64,000 bases of DNA from Laccaria trichodermophora. Its lineage: Eukaryota > Basidiomycota > Agaricomycetes > Agaricales > Hydnangiaceae. Made by a program: the position numbers and the translations under genes. This document shows, one piece after another, positions 24,470-33,949 of this stretch. The stretch is taken from the NCBI GenBank assembly GCA_018417955.1, contig JACTVC010000014.1, forward strand, positions 124,001 to 188,000, written 5' to 3'. Numbering within the stretch: the first letter of the stretch is position 1; every line of letters starts with the position of its first letter. Under the pieces are notes generated by a model. The model did not search any database. It was not told the origin of the DNA and was given only the letters and a program-made list of their open reading frames with translations.

Positions 24470-25180
24470 TAATTCAGAAAGCGATCCAAAAAACACGTAC
24501 AAACAGCAATCGATCTCAGCCCCAAGACTCTTGCCTCGTGTGCGGAAAGTGTTCCTTTGTATGTAGGACAGCGCCTACACCTTGCATTCCTGAATTTCTG
24601 GCCTCACGTTCCATCGTTTTGTCTATGTCTACAACTCAGGGGTCAGATCTGGAGAGTTGCTCGTTCACCAACTTCCCGCAGAGACATCCGCATCTTGTAT
24701 CAGGACAAACTGGTGACCTCGCCGTACGATTGAAATTGGCCATGTCCGTTCCAAGCATCTGGGCGTCCCGAGATTTGATACTCCGAGATTGAGGAAGACG
24801 CTGCGACGGAGACAAAGGGTTTCAATTTGACGTGGGACTCTGATCATATGCATTACGAAGGAGAAGCAAGGATACCGAGAGGAAGGAATCAAGTCACTCG
24901 ATGCGCTCTGCTTCACGGACTCGACCTTGGGGTCGGCAAGGGTCAGAAAGGAAGCACATGGGTAAAGGCACGCTGTACGAAGGTGTGAAGTTGGCATTTA
25001 GTTTTATCTTGCGGTTGGTCACGTTTCTGAACTTCAAATTAAATGACAGATGCAATATGGTATGGCTTACAGAGGCATCCCCTTCGGTGTCGTTGGGTGA
25101 GTCAGGCTTTCCTGAACAGAGACACAAAATTATCGTAGTGTCCTATCTCACGAGGCATATATAATCAGGTTATCTATACA
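24470..25180. other. no intact gene; possible relic between MP2 and MP3
   Basis: Short open frames on both strands do not match each other or the flanking families. A plus-strand run with ARIPRGRNQVTRCALLHGLD around 24860-24920 looks like old coding sequence, but I cannot assign it. Gene X and the F-box gene, expected here if the full module had been copied with MP3, are not recognisable. Confidence 0.35.
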
Positions 25181-25185
25181 AAAAT

Positions 25186-27217
25186 TCACTCCGCAGAATT
25201 TTCGGGGGTTCTGGTGGTATCCAACGAGATAGTCTGCAGACCCGTCGGAACGGAAGTCCCAATGAGCGTCTCAACACTTTCTCTGCCTTCCTTCCTCAAT
25301 ATCGTGGAACTTGAAGGAGGCGTTCTACGCCGTAATGATATTGAATCCGAATATCTGCGCCGACGCGAACCACTACTCCTCTTGACTTGCACTGAGCGCC
25401 GACCGGTTTCGTTTTGCACAAGTACGAGCACTCCATCTTCACGAATCACTGTTCCAGGCTGCCATGGGTCCAAAACGAGCTGGCCATCCGACTTGGTAAG
25501 GACCGCCCTCGTGTCCAGCCAGAAGACAGCCATGGTCGGGTCCTCGACCCACGGGTGATCACAATGACTTTGAATGTAGATGAAAAGCAAGCCTAGCGTT
25601 AACACCCAAAGATGCAGCGCTACCCAAAGGTATACTCTCCAGCGAATTATTTTGGCACGCAACGTCGGCAAGGCAATCTGCACAGTTGCAATATCGAAAA
25701 CAACCCGACCAAGGTCCGTCGATGATGCCCATGCGGCCTGATACGCTCGTGAAGTTAGCTCGATGGCCAAGTTTCTGCGTGTCCCATAGTTCAGGGGAAT
25801 AGCATATGTAGATAACACAAGGTTGGTTACCAGTGCCGGTGTCAGTCCCAGTGCCCCCGAAGTGAATGGATTTCCGATGAGCGTAAAGGGGGGCTGTGCT
25901 TCCACGACATTCGGAGAAATGATTTTACAGTTTCGACTGCTGAATACTCCAGCCCGGTACGACACATTTGCGATGCCAAAACAGGGCAAGATGCTGAAGG
26001 AATTGTTCACGCTGCCAAACAAATTGATTTGGATGCCCGGATCGATCGTATAATTCTGTGGGCACACTTGAACGTCGGAGTGAGGAAGGTCAGGCGGAGG
26101 AATAAAATAAATCACAAGGGCGAATAGTCGTGTTTCTGATATAGGCATATCCTGACGTCCCGATATAGGAGTCTGTGGTCCTTCTCCCCATTGTACGTCG
26201 GGTAAGAACCCACCCGAGTCATTTGCTATAGTCGTAAAAGGGTTAAACTCGCCCGACGTCTGTTCCAGTAGGGATATCTGTGTGTCCGTCAAGACCTGGT
26301 GGGGGTCTTGCACCCACTCGAAGGCATCTACGGCAAAGTGAGGGATCATAACTTCAGACAGGGTAGAGTTGGTGGAGATGTACTGTGCTCCTCGGATAAC
26401 ACGCCGAAAAGTTGTGGAGGGTTCCGTGATGTTCGAAACGGAGTCTGAGGGGAGCATCCATGCAATGCTTGCAGAAGCCGAGGCCATTGACAGAACCGGA
26501 GGCTTCCAACTGTCACCCAAGTAAGGTGCGCCAACATAATCTGCGGTTCCGTTTGAAATGGCGAGTGGTATCCTTCCGGGTATTCGCCTGTCCGCAGCCT
26601 CCCAAATAAATGAGCCTGTTAAAGCTGCGGAAAAATAATCGATAGCGAAAGTGGCAAGAAGGGTGATGTATATGATGACCATGTTACTTTTTCGAGTAAA
26701 GTGGCGAGGTGCAGGGGGCCTACTCGAGATCGCCTGCGATAGCCCATTTGCGGAGATTCCCCCTCGCTCCATGGCCACGAAAATGCAGCGCCACATGAAG
26801 CCTGTCGCCCACCATCCACCCGCAACACGTGTTACTGAAGCTGCCAACGAGACGGCAGTTGTGATGTCAGATTGGAGGGGAGCGTAAGATGTCGCATACG
26901 CAACAGAACCATCTACTTCTCGATATCGTGGTCGACGGGAGTTGACGTGGAAATCGCGACCGTCTAGATAGCGGAGACAGACCAAGGATACGAAGGCGAT
27001 TAGAGCGAGGTGCGCCGCAAAGGGCCAGTACTTGGAAAGTTTGACGCTGTGTAAGAATGGTTAGTGTGATATTACAGTCAAAATCCTCGAGATTGGGATC
27101 AATATACCGCAATGTTGATGTTTTTGCAGGAGGAAGAGCAGGGCCACTATGCATTTCACTGATGTCCGTCTCGATGGGGAGATAGTTAGTGCTGTGTGAG
27201 GTGTGTTCTTCATTCAT
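25186..27217 (-). CDS. multi-pass membrane protein MP3, intact (656 aa)
   Basis: Exons 27108-27217 and 25186-27046 join across a 61-nt phase-2 intron and give 656 residues. The order is as in MP1: N-terminal tail, a membrane segment (HLALIAFVSLVCL), the GWWATGFMWRCIFVAMERGG block, a second segment (MVIIYITLLATFAIDYF), a large domain rich in N-glycosylation sequons with conserved cysteines (VCPQNYTIDPG), a final segment (VALHLWVLTLGLLFIYIQ) and a basic tail with RRRRYSDSISLRRR. It is closest to MP2; the two also share upstream sequence (24060-24200 and 27340-27450). The function is unknown. Extracellular placement of the large domain is an inference from the sequons. Confidence 0.85.
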
Positions 27218-27662
27218 TCTGGGCCTGTGTTTGGGGGCTTACCCTACGTCGACATGCCTTCAAGTTGTCCTTTAAATAGCTCTCCTCAATCCATGTTTAA
27301 CGTTGACAGCGCCCCTAGATTGCGCCTCAAGGCTGTTCAGTGACTTAAGATCGATAGTGATAGCGTGAAGAGGTCACAGATGTGGCGGATTGAAGGGGAC
27401 TTCAATTCCTTAAAAATGAGGTGGCAGTCTTTACTGCGATGCCAGATGGAAGCCACAGTTCAAGTGCACCTAGTAATAACGTGGAAAATCTCATCTTCTT
27501 TCCTTGGACGAGCCGACAAGGTATTATGCAACACGTGATAAGTCGCCTTGAGCAACACTCCACAAGGACGCCCTAATTAAAACTCCTTCAGTTCAACACG
27601 ATTTGCCACTCACCCTCTCTACCCAACATCTCTCGCTTCTTCACCAACGAACGTGGTGATCA

Positions 27663-29387
27663 ATGCCAATTCAGCCTATAGACTTTATCGGAAACCTCCT
27701 CCCCAAGCGTGAAACATGACCACTGCCCGTCACACGGACGGACATCAAACCATGGAACCACCACTGGTCAAAGGTCCTAGCGCAGTACGGCCCCAACCCC
27801 CTCCTCAACCCCTCCCACACATCTGTACCCGTCCGCCTGCGGCTCTCCGACTCCTCTGAGACCCACCTGAAATCTGAGCACTTTCCCATATTCCCAGTCC
27901 AAAACATCCTGGCCCGATATGCGTCTTACCTACTGCACCCCGCCGAACCAAACGATCTCATAAGTAAATAGGTCGGGCTTACAAGAAACGAAAAAGAGAA
28001 ATGTATACTTGATGCGTTCGGGCACGTCTACGGAGTCGGCATCACGCTGTTCGGGCGCGGGGAAGATGCTGAAAGGAATTATTGCTCTGAACTGACGACG
28101 GAGTATCTACTTGTGGACGATCGCACTTTGTTCCATCTTCTCTACCTGATTATGAAGGAGTTCCAATACGTCGCCGGGAAAAGGTCGAGTTTGGACCCTG
28201 TTTATATCCCACATATGGGCGTGGATTGGTTATGCGACTCGGATGACCTGCGCGATGCGGCTGATACGCTCCGCGTGCGACGAATGACGCTCATGTCAAA
28301 TTTTTTGTGGCAGTTGTTGCTTACAATGGTACGTATTTATGTTTCTTTCCTACCTCAATTTCTTTTTTGTATTTATGGAGGTAGAACGTGGCAGATGAAG
28401 AAGCCACAATAGCTCGATTCGGGGGCGTCAACATCCCCGCATACGCCGACTTCAAACTCCCAAACTCAGTCAGGAAACTCAAGCGCTTTCTCAACTTGGG
28501 TTCGTTCTGCTCGACCTGCAGTCAACGAAGACAGAAAGGCAAAAAATTAAGCGAGTGTATTGGGTGTCGGGATGTTGGCTTGTCAACTGTTTATTGTTCC
28601 AAGTACGACACTTTCATCTCAACCTCTACATCAAATCACTGACTTGTCGATTTCTGAAAAGGGAATGTCAAGAAAACGACTGGACATCCGGCGACCCGAT
28701 CCCACACAAAACTATCTACGGGCGGCCTGAGGCGTTCTACAAGAAACACGACATCAACGCCCTCCTTTCCCCGCCCGTACCAGGGTTCACGCACACCCCG
28801 GGGCTGGAGTACGTCATCGGGCTGATGAAAGAATATCCAAAGGAGGATTATATCGTCAGTCCATCTCACCCTCCTTACCCAGCCTACATTAACTCACATA
28901 CGTACGTAGTTCCGCTCTTTAAACAGGAATATGACGGTAAAGTGGGAAGGGCCAGAGCGTAAGCGCTCTCTCCCTTGTCAGTTTTCATTCACACTCACAC
29001 TCACGCAGTACGAAAACACAGAGCGGATTTTCTAGTCTACAGACGTCGAGGTTGGTCTTATTAATCCTCACCACCTTTCTTACTAAATTAACGAACGTGA
29101 AAGCCGTCCAAACGGGCCCTAAAGCCGCCGTAACCCTCATGTTCAGAATGCTCGATTTCCTAATGATGCCTGACAAAGTGATGCGCGGCATGAAAAAGGG
29201 GCAGCTGGAGGGTGATTTTGGTGTGACGATCGACGAGGTTTATGAGGATTCGAGGGAGGTGTTGCTGTCCCAGCCTGAGGATGCGGGAGAACATGATAAA
29301 CTTGTGGAGGGGTACAGACCGACGAGGAAGGAGTACGCAATTGTTAATGCGTTTTTGAAGGCGGAGGGTAGTGTTGTGACGTTTTGA
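27663..29387 (+). pseudogene. MYND zinc-finger protein gene with two nonsense codons
   Basis: From ATG 27663 one frame runs MPIQPIDFIGNLLPK... through HFPIFPVQNILARYASYLL and on to MDDRTLFHLLYLIMKEF. It is cut by TGA 27717-27719 and TAG 27969-27971. After an intron at about 28330-28385 the MYND finger appears: CSTCSQRR...CIGC...VYCSKECQENDW with a later H, split by an intron after YCSK. Later exons give FTHTPGLEYVIGLMKEYP and a C-terminal part ending LKAEGSVVTF at 29387. The two stops are consistent with CGA to TGA and CAG to TAG. A shorter product from 28113 is possible. MYND fingers mediate protein interaction; the role here is unknown. One splice near 29000-29100 is unresolved. Confidence 0.65.
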
Positions 29388-30003
29388 GAGTTGAGATGGT
29401 TGCCCAGAGACAGAGATAAAATGGAAGGTGGGTGGTTGACGATGGTGATTGGCGGTAGGCTCTCTTTTGGCTCTCTTGATATTTGACGCTAATTACGAGG
29501 TATTTGCAGCGCTCCACTTGTTGCTTCTTGGACTCAGGACGAACACAAGACGGTCAACGGTCCGCCATCTGGAGGTATTTCACCCCGGAAGGAGTTTCCG
29601 TTATGTTAGTTGAGCCTCATCTCCGACGAGGGTGAGGCCACTGGTCCGTCATCAAAGTTAACATTCACGTCAGCCGCGATCGACGCGTTTTGGAATTGTA
29701 TTACCAGCATCTATCTGTGTATGTGTTATAGACGGGGGTGGCGGGATGTATAGGGGAGCTTGTTAAGTACGTGCTATGTACATAGTGCTTAAGCGTTTTT
29801 TCTTGGGGTGGGAGTAAGTTATGGCCCTGACAATGTTTCTAATGCCTTCGTCTAGTCTCATGGATAAATGCAAGAAGCACCTAAGCGTACTTACTTATTC
29901 GCATCTGCCAGCGAATTTTGTAAAAATATCAAATAGCCCAACCACAAACAAGGAAGAGAGTCATGATTCGTCGGCTTGGGTTACAAGAACTAGGTATAAA
30001 TAA
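29388..30003. other. intergenic, no feature seen
   Basis: Convergent 3' region between the MYND gene and the secreted-protein gene. The only frames are short and without recognisable content. Confidence 0.5.
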
Positions 30004-30779
30004 TTATGGACGGGCAAAATGAACAACCGATCCACCATTTTCCGTTCCAGTGACGACGCCTTCATAGGCCCACTGTTCAAAACACATGATTAAGACCAAC
30101 TATTAATCGCAATAACGAGCATACGCACATTCAAGTATCCACCGTCTCCGTTCCGGGTGAATGTACCTGACCTGAACCAATAAAGCTCAAACCTAGTATC
30201 CAGAAATATTAAAAAAAGAAAGGCCTCAGTTTATTTATGAAAAAGGACTGACCCAATTGTTCCAAAGGTGACGTCGAGTTCATGATGAGTGTGGCCCCAG
30301 TCAGTGCCCTGGGTACCATCGAAAGCAGTTGTGTGATCAGTGTGGCAGATGACCCAGTTAAAGCCTGGCCATTGCTCTCCAGACTGGGTAACCGTGTCGA
30401 TAGTAAATTGACCACGTTTCTAAGGTGGTGCGCATTGAGTTAAACCTGACTTGTACATAGAAACTGCTCAATCTCGTACCGTGTTATCCTCGTTTATCGC
30501 GTCAATTAAACCCGTGACAAGCTCAACAACAGCTTCGACGATCTCAATCGCTTCCCCAACTTGCCGTGTTTCCAAATTTTCTCCGAGGTTCCGTTTTATG
30601 CTATCGTCGTTGGCGCGGACAACTTGAATCAAGGAGTTGTCGCTTCGCCCGACCATATCGCCATTTTGAATATCACGTCCACTAACCACGCCAGCAGGAG
30701 CGTGCTCAGCACGCCTTATCGCCAGCGGGGCAGCGGTGGCGATGGCGAAAAGGCCAAGAAATATGAGGGAGAATTTCAT
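30004..30779 (-). CDS. small secreted protein (199 aa)
   Basis: Four exons, 30480-30779, 30253-30419, 30129-30192 and 30004-30072, close in frame and give 199 residues. The N-terminus MKFSLIFLGLFAIATAAPL is a clear signal peptide. A dibasic RR follows shortly, and KR stands at the start of exon 2. The C-terminal half contains FNWVICHTDHTTAF, GTDWGHTHHELDVTFG and LYWFRSGTFTRNGDGGYLN, rich in His, Trp and Gly, and ends HFARP. No known domain is recognised. Small size, secretion signal and lineage-specific look are typical of fungal effector-like proteins, but that role is only inference. Confidence 0.8.
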
Positions 30780-31190
30780 GGTGAAGATAGATTGACGTGT
30801 GGGTGGAGAAGAAAGCGAATCGTCACAGACGAATTAGCGCGTAGACCTGGACCTGCTCAGCTGGTGGGGAATTACAGGTGAGCTCAACCTGCATTTTATA
30901 GAAAACCGACGCATCCGCTGAGCGCGGATACGAAATACAAATCACCACATAGCGAGCCTTCTGAGAAAGGCTTGGCAGATATGTTTGATTCGAAACAGAG
31001 GCACAGCCGTAAGAAGTGTCCACGCTGACCGCCACTTTTAGTGGCCAAAAATAAACGCCGTTTTACTCACGTTTGCATTGCGAAGAGGCATGGGGGTATT
31101 GAGACTGGCTTGAGGCCGGCAAAGTGCTTAACTTTGGGCGTATGCGGATGTTGGCAAAAGATTATTATCAACGCGTCGTCCCGGTATACG

Positions 31191-31220
31191 AGGGCGTCGT
31201 AGGGCGTCGTAGGGCGTCGT
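31191..31220. repeat. 10-bp unit repeated three times
   Basis: AGGGCGTCGT occurs three times in a row. It is a short microsatellite-like array in non-coding sequence. Confidence 0.8.
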
Positions 31221-31236
31221 ATAGATTCCAAGGTGT

Positions 31237-31434
31237 CTAACCTGGCACTTGATTTACGGAATCAATCAGTGCGAAAAGAACCGCTGTTCCCAGCACAGAC
31301 AAAAGGAACCTAGGGAGAGGAAAATCACACGAGAGACACAAGTAAAGGAGTTTGAGGGGAACAAATGATTGATGCCACTTTGCCGGAGGCTGGACGCGCA
31401 GGGTAACATTATCAAGAGCTGTGGTTGATGCCAT
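31237..31434 (-). CDS. possible small membrane protein (65 aa)
   Basis: The frame from MASTTALDNVTL ends with a hydrophobic stretch (FLLSVLGTAVLFALIDSV) that could span a membrane. There is no homologue in the window and no other support; it may be chance. The stretch 31435-32110 also holds short minus-strand frames, for example ASNICSISSEECPSPSDELL at about 31800, that I cannot join into a gene. Confidence 0.2.
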   Translation of the reverse strand: MASTTALDNVTLRVQPPAKWHQSFVPLKLLYLCLSCDFPLPRFLLSVLGTAVLFALIDSVNQVPG

Positions 31435-32118
31435 TTGTCTGTTCGGACATATTATTAATATTACGTTCACCACCGTTGCTTGCAGTGAACTCGGTCGACG
31501 ATGACACAGGATATTTAAACAAAGCCATTGTAGAATAGTTGAACATTCCGGCACTTCTATAAGAGACACAATAGCTTTTTGGAGTATAGTGGATACAACA
31601 ATTCACTTACTAGTAGACAGTGCTAGCTCATATTCTCTGGTAGCCTGAGGCGTATTTGAAAAGTCAGCCCGCCAATACTATAGTCAATGGTGAAAAACAA
31701 ATCCCAATCAGATTTGCGTGAGTTGCTTGATCCGTATCGCATCTGTGTCCTCCCCCTTAAACGCCCGAAGGCGCTGACGACTCGCTTCGTGAAGTAGCTC
31801 ATCAGAAGGTGATGGGCATTCTTCGCTACTAATGCTACAGATATTTGATGCAACTGAGTAGGCAGGTTGATTGTCCTTCGGCGTAGCGAAGTTGCGGACT
31901 ATATCAGAGCCACAATTCACATGTGGATGTTCACCGACAGAAAGCGTAAGTATTCAAGTATTCCAGAACTTGAGCGGAGTGAATTAGTCACTGGAGCGGA
32001 GGAGCTTGAGAGGTTTGTCCCCGCCACACCCTCGCTGCCAGGGTCATCTTAAAGAACAAATCGTCAAGGTATACGTAGCTTAGTACACGGTTCGCAAAGG
32101 TTCGCAAGATGGGAGTGG

Positions 32119-33208
32119 AGGCCCGGGGAAGCTCTCACCCATGTCTGTACGTCAAAATGGTCAAAAAACGGCCTCAAATATGCTATTTTTCGCGTGCAAA
32201 ATATGCTATTGTGTATAAGGATGTCACATTCCCACGAACGTGACTAGATGTGACTCTGCCAAAATGTGACAATCTAATTAGATCTCATAAATGATTATTT
32301 CGCCGCACAGAGCTTTCCTCAACAGTTTGTTGCCAAAGTGCGCCAAGGGTATTTATCACAGGCCCCTGTATCTTCAGTCCACGCTGAAAGAGGGCAGCAC
32401 AATCATCATAGTTGAACTGAATGTTGCGGATCTTTCGTATTCCTTTCTGAAGTGAAGCTGCTTGAGTGCTGGTGTCGTCCATCGTCAACTTGCAACAGGA
32501 AATCTCAGGAAATATTCATTCGTCATGATGCATATTGGACTTTGATTGGAACTAATTCAAATTGGAATTAGCCATGTTGCGCCACCATATTGTGCCGCCG
32601 TTGCCAAGGTTCCTTGCATTGATTTTTTTTTTAAACCAGAAGTGGGCCTGAAATATGCTATAAGTACAGTCATCCACCCCCTAATGATATGCCACCCCTG
32701 TTTGATACACTTTTGACTAGCCTATATCTCACTCAATACTACACCAATTTTTACGAAACAAGTTGTAACATGTAGTACATGCTCATATCTACCACTCTAC
32801 AAAATTTGGATGCAATCGAGGCAGCATTGATAAAGCTGTGGAGCATTCAAAATGGACTGTTTTTCGGAAATAGCTGAAATACAGTCACACCCCTCTGTGA
32901 TACACCTATAATCCTACTTTTTCTCTGTGAAATGCTGGTCAAACATTCTGAAATTTGGTACAGTCATAGATGGGCATTTATCCGAGATTTTCATGTAGTT
33001 TTTATTGTAAAAGGTTGTGCTCAAATTTGTTGAAGCTAATTTCTCATTTTTGGTGTATCATTAGCAGGTGGATGACTGTAGATAGGAATATTGTGAAAAT
33101 CTCCAAAAATTGTCTCAAATATGCTATAAACGTAGAGGAATATTGCGATTTTTGGCCCCTGAAATATGCTATTTTCGCACAGACATAGGTGAGAGCTTCC
33201 CCGGGCCT
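32119..33208. mobile_element. non-autonomous hAT-like (or Mutator-like) element, 1.09 kb
   Basis: Terminal inverted repeats of about 33 bp with two mismatches (AGGCCCGGGGAAGCTCTCAC...) end at 32119 and 33208. They are directly flanked by a perfect 8-bp duplication GGGAGTGG (32111-32118 and 33209-33216). If the outer A/T pair is counted as target, the duplication is 10 bp, TGGGAGTGGA. Five copies of AAATATGCTAT lie near both ends, as expected of subterminal transposase-binding motifs. No transposase is encoded. An 8-bp duplication favours hAT; a 10-bp one would favour Mutator. Confidence 0.8.
32667..33078. mobile_element. Tc1/mariner-type MITE nested in the 1.09-kb element
   Basis: Inverted ends CAGTCATCCACC...CTAATGATA and their complement at 33055-33078 are flanked by TA on both sides (32665-32666 and 33079-33080). 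The element is 412 bp. CAGT ends with TA duplication are typical of Tc1/mariner. Its position inside the hAT-like element shows it inserted later. Confidence 0.7.
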
Positions 33209-33347
33209 GGGAGTGGAAAGGCTGGGAGCGTGACGTAACGGATCGTGACGAATTTATTGCCATCACGACTTGGACTTGACCACTGCAATCTCACACTGCT
33301 TGTTATGAATACTTCAAAGTTGCACTGCGAAATTTTAAACCGATAAG

Positions 33348-33589
33348 ATGCTGGAAGAAACCCCTGGCATGTTAACGTTCTTTGTGCAGAAAACTTTTGA
33401 GTACCTCTACGAGTCGTACGACCCCAACGAGGAACCCAAGTTTCTTGACTCATTGTTCGTTCATAAAACATCTCCAAAGAAATCTGTTTTCGACTCCGAG
33501 GAGGCGAGATTGGAATCAAGATTAGGTTCTGAAGAGTCGAACAAGCCTGAGGCAGGCCTCGACATCCGGATCAATCACAAGTCTGTCCT
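33348..33589 (+). pseudogene. host gene, 5' exon part, split by the 13.5-kb transposon
   Basis: An open frame from ATG 33348 (MLEETPGMLTFFVQKTFEYL) runs through FVHKTSPKKSVFDSEEAR to DIRINHKSVL at 33589, where the transposon begins. When one copy of the 9-bp duplication is skipped, the frame continues at 47136 without a stop, so the insertion is within an exon. The protein family is not recognised. The piece shares its last 9 bases (33581-33589) with the right-hand duplication. Confidence 0.7.
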
Positions 33590-33600
33590 GGGCACAGGAA

Positions 33601-33780
33601 AATCTGCGTGCCATCTGCGTGCCATCTGCGGACACCTGCGTACACCTGCGGACACAGGTTGCGTGCCAGTTGCGAACCGAAAATATATATCTGCGGTCAC
33701 TTGCGTGCATACCAATCCAGTTGCGTGCCAATTAAACCTAGTGAGCTGAGTATCTGCGGGCATCTGCGAGCATCAGCGTA
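33601..33780. repeat. left subterminal CTGCG array of the MULE
   Basis: Many short units with CTGCG or TTGCG every 9-12 bp (CATCTGCGTGC, CACCTGCGGACAC). The same type of array occurs at 39190-39540 and 47010-47120. Likely transposase-binding subterminal repeats. Confidence 0.75.
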
Positions 33781-33949
33781 CCATGTCGTGTTGATGTTGT
33801 GTTTCTCAAGCACCAAATTATCCTTCTAGTTTAACGTATCCAAATCTCTCTGATTCTTTTAGGATATGTTATTTCGTACCTATAGGTCTGTACTAAAACT
33901 ATTTTTATGTAGAAAGATACAATTTTAAGTGAGCAAGGCTATGACTAGT

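Noticed and set aside
33601..33780. CRISPR-like array suggested by regularly spaced CTGCG
   Set aside because: The units are only 5-10 bp with irregular spacing, in a eukaryotic genome and at a transposon end.
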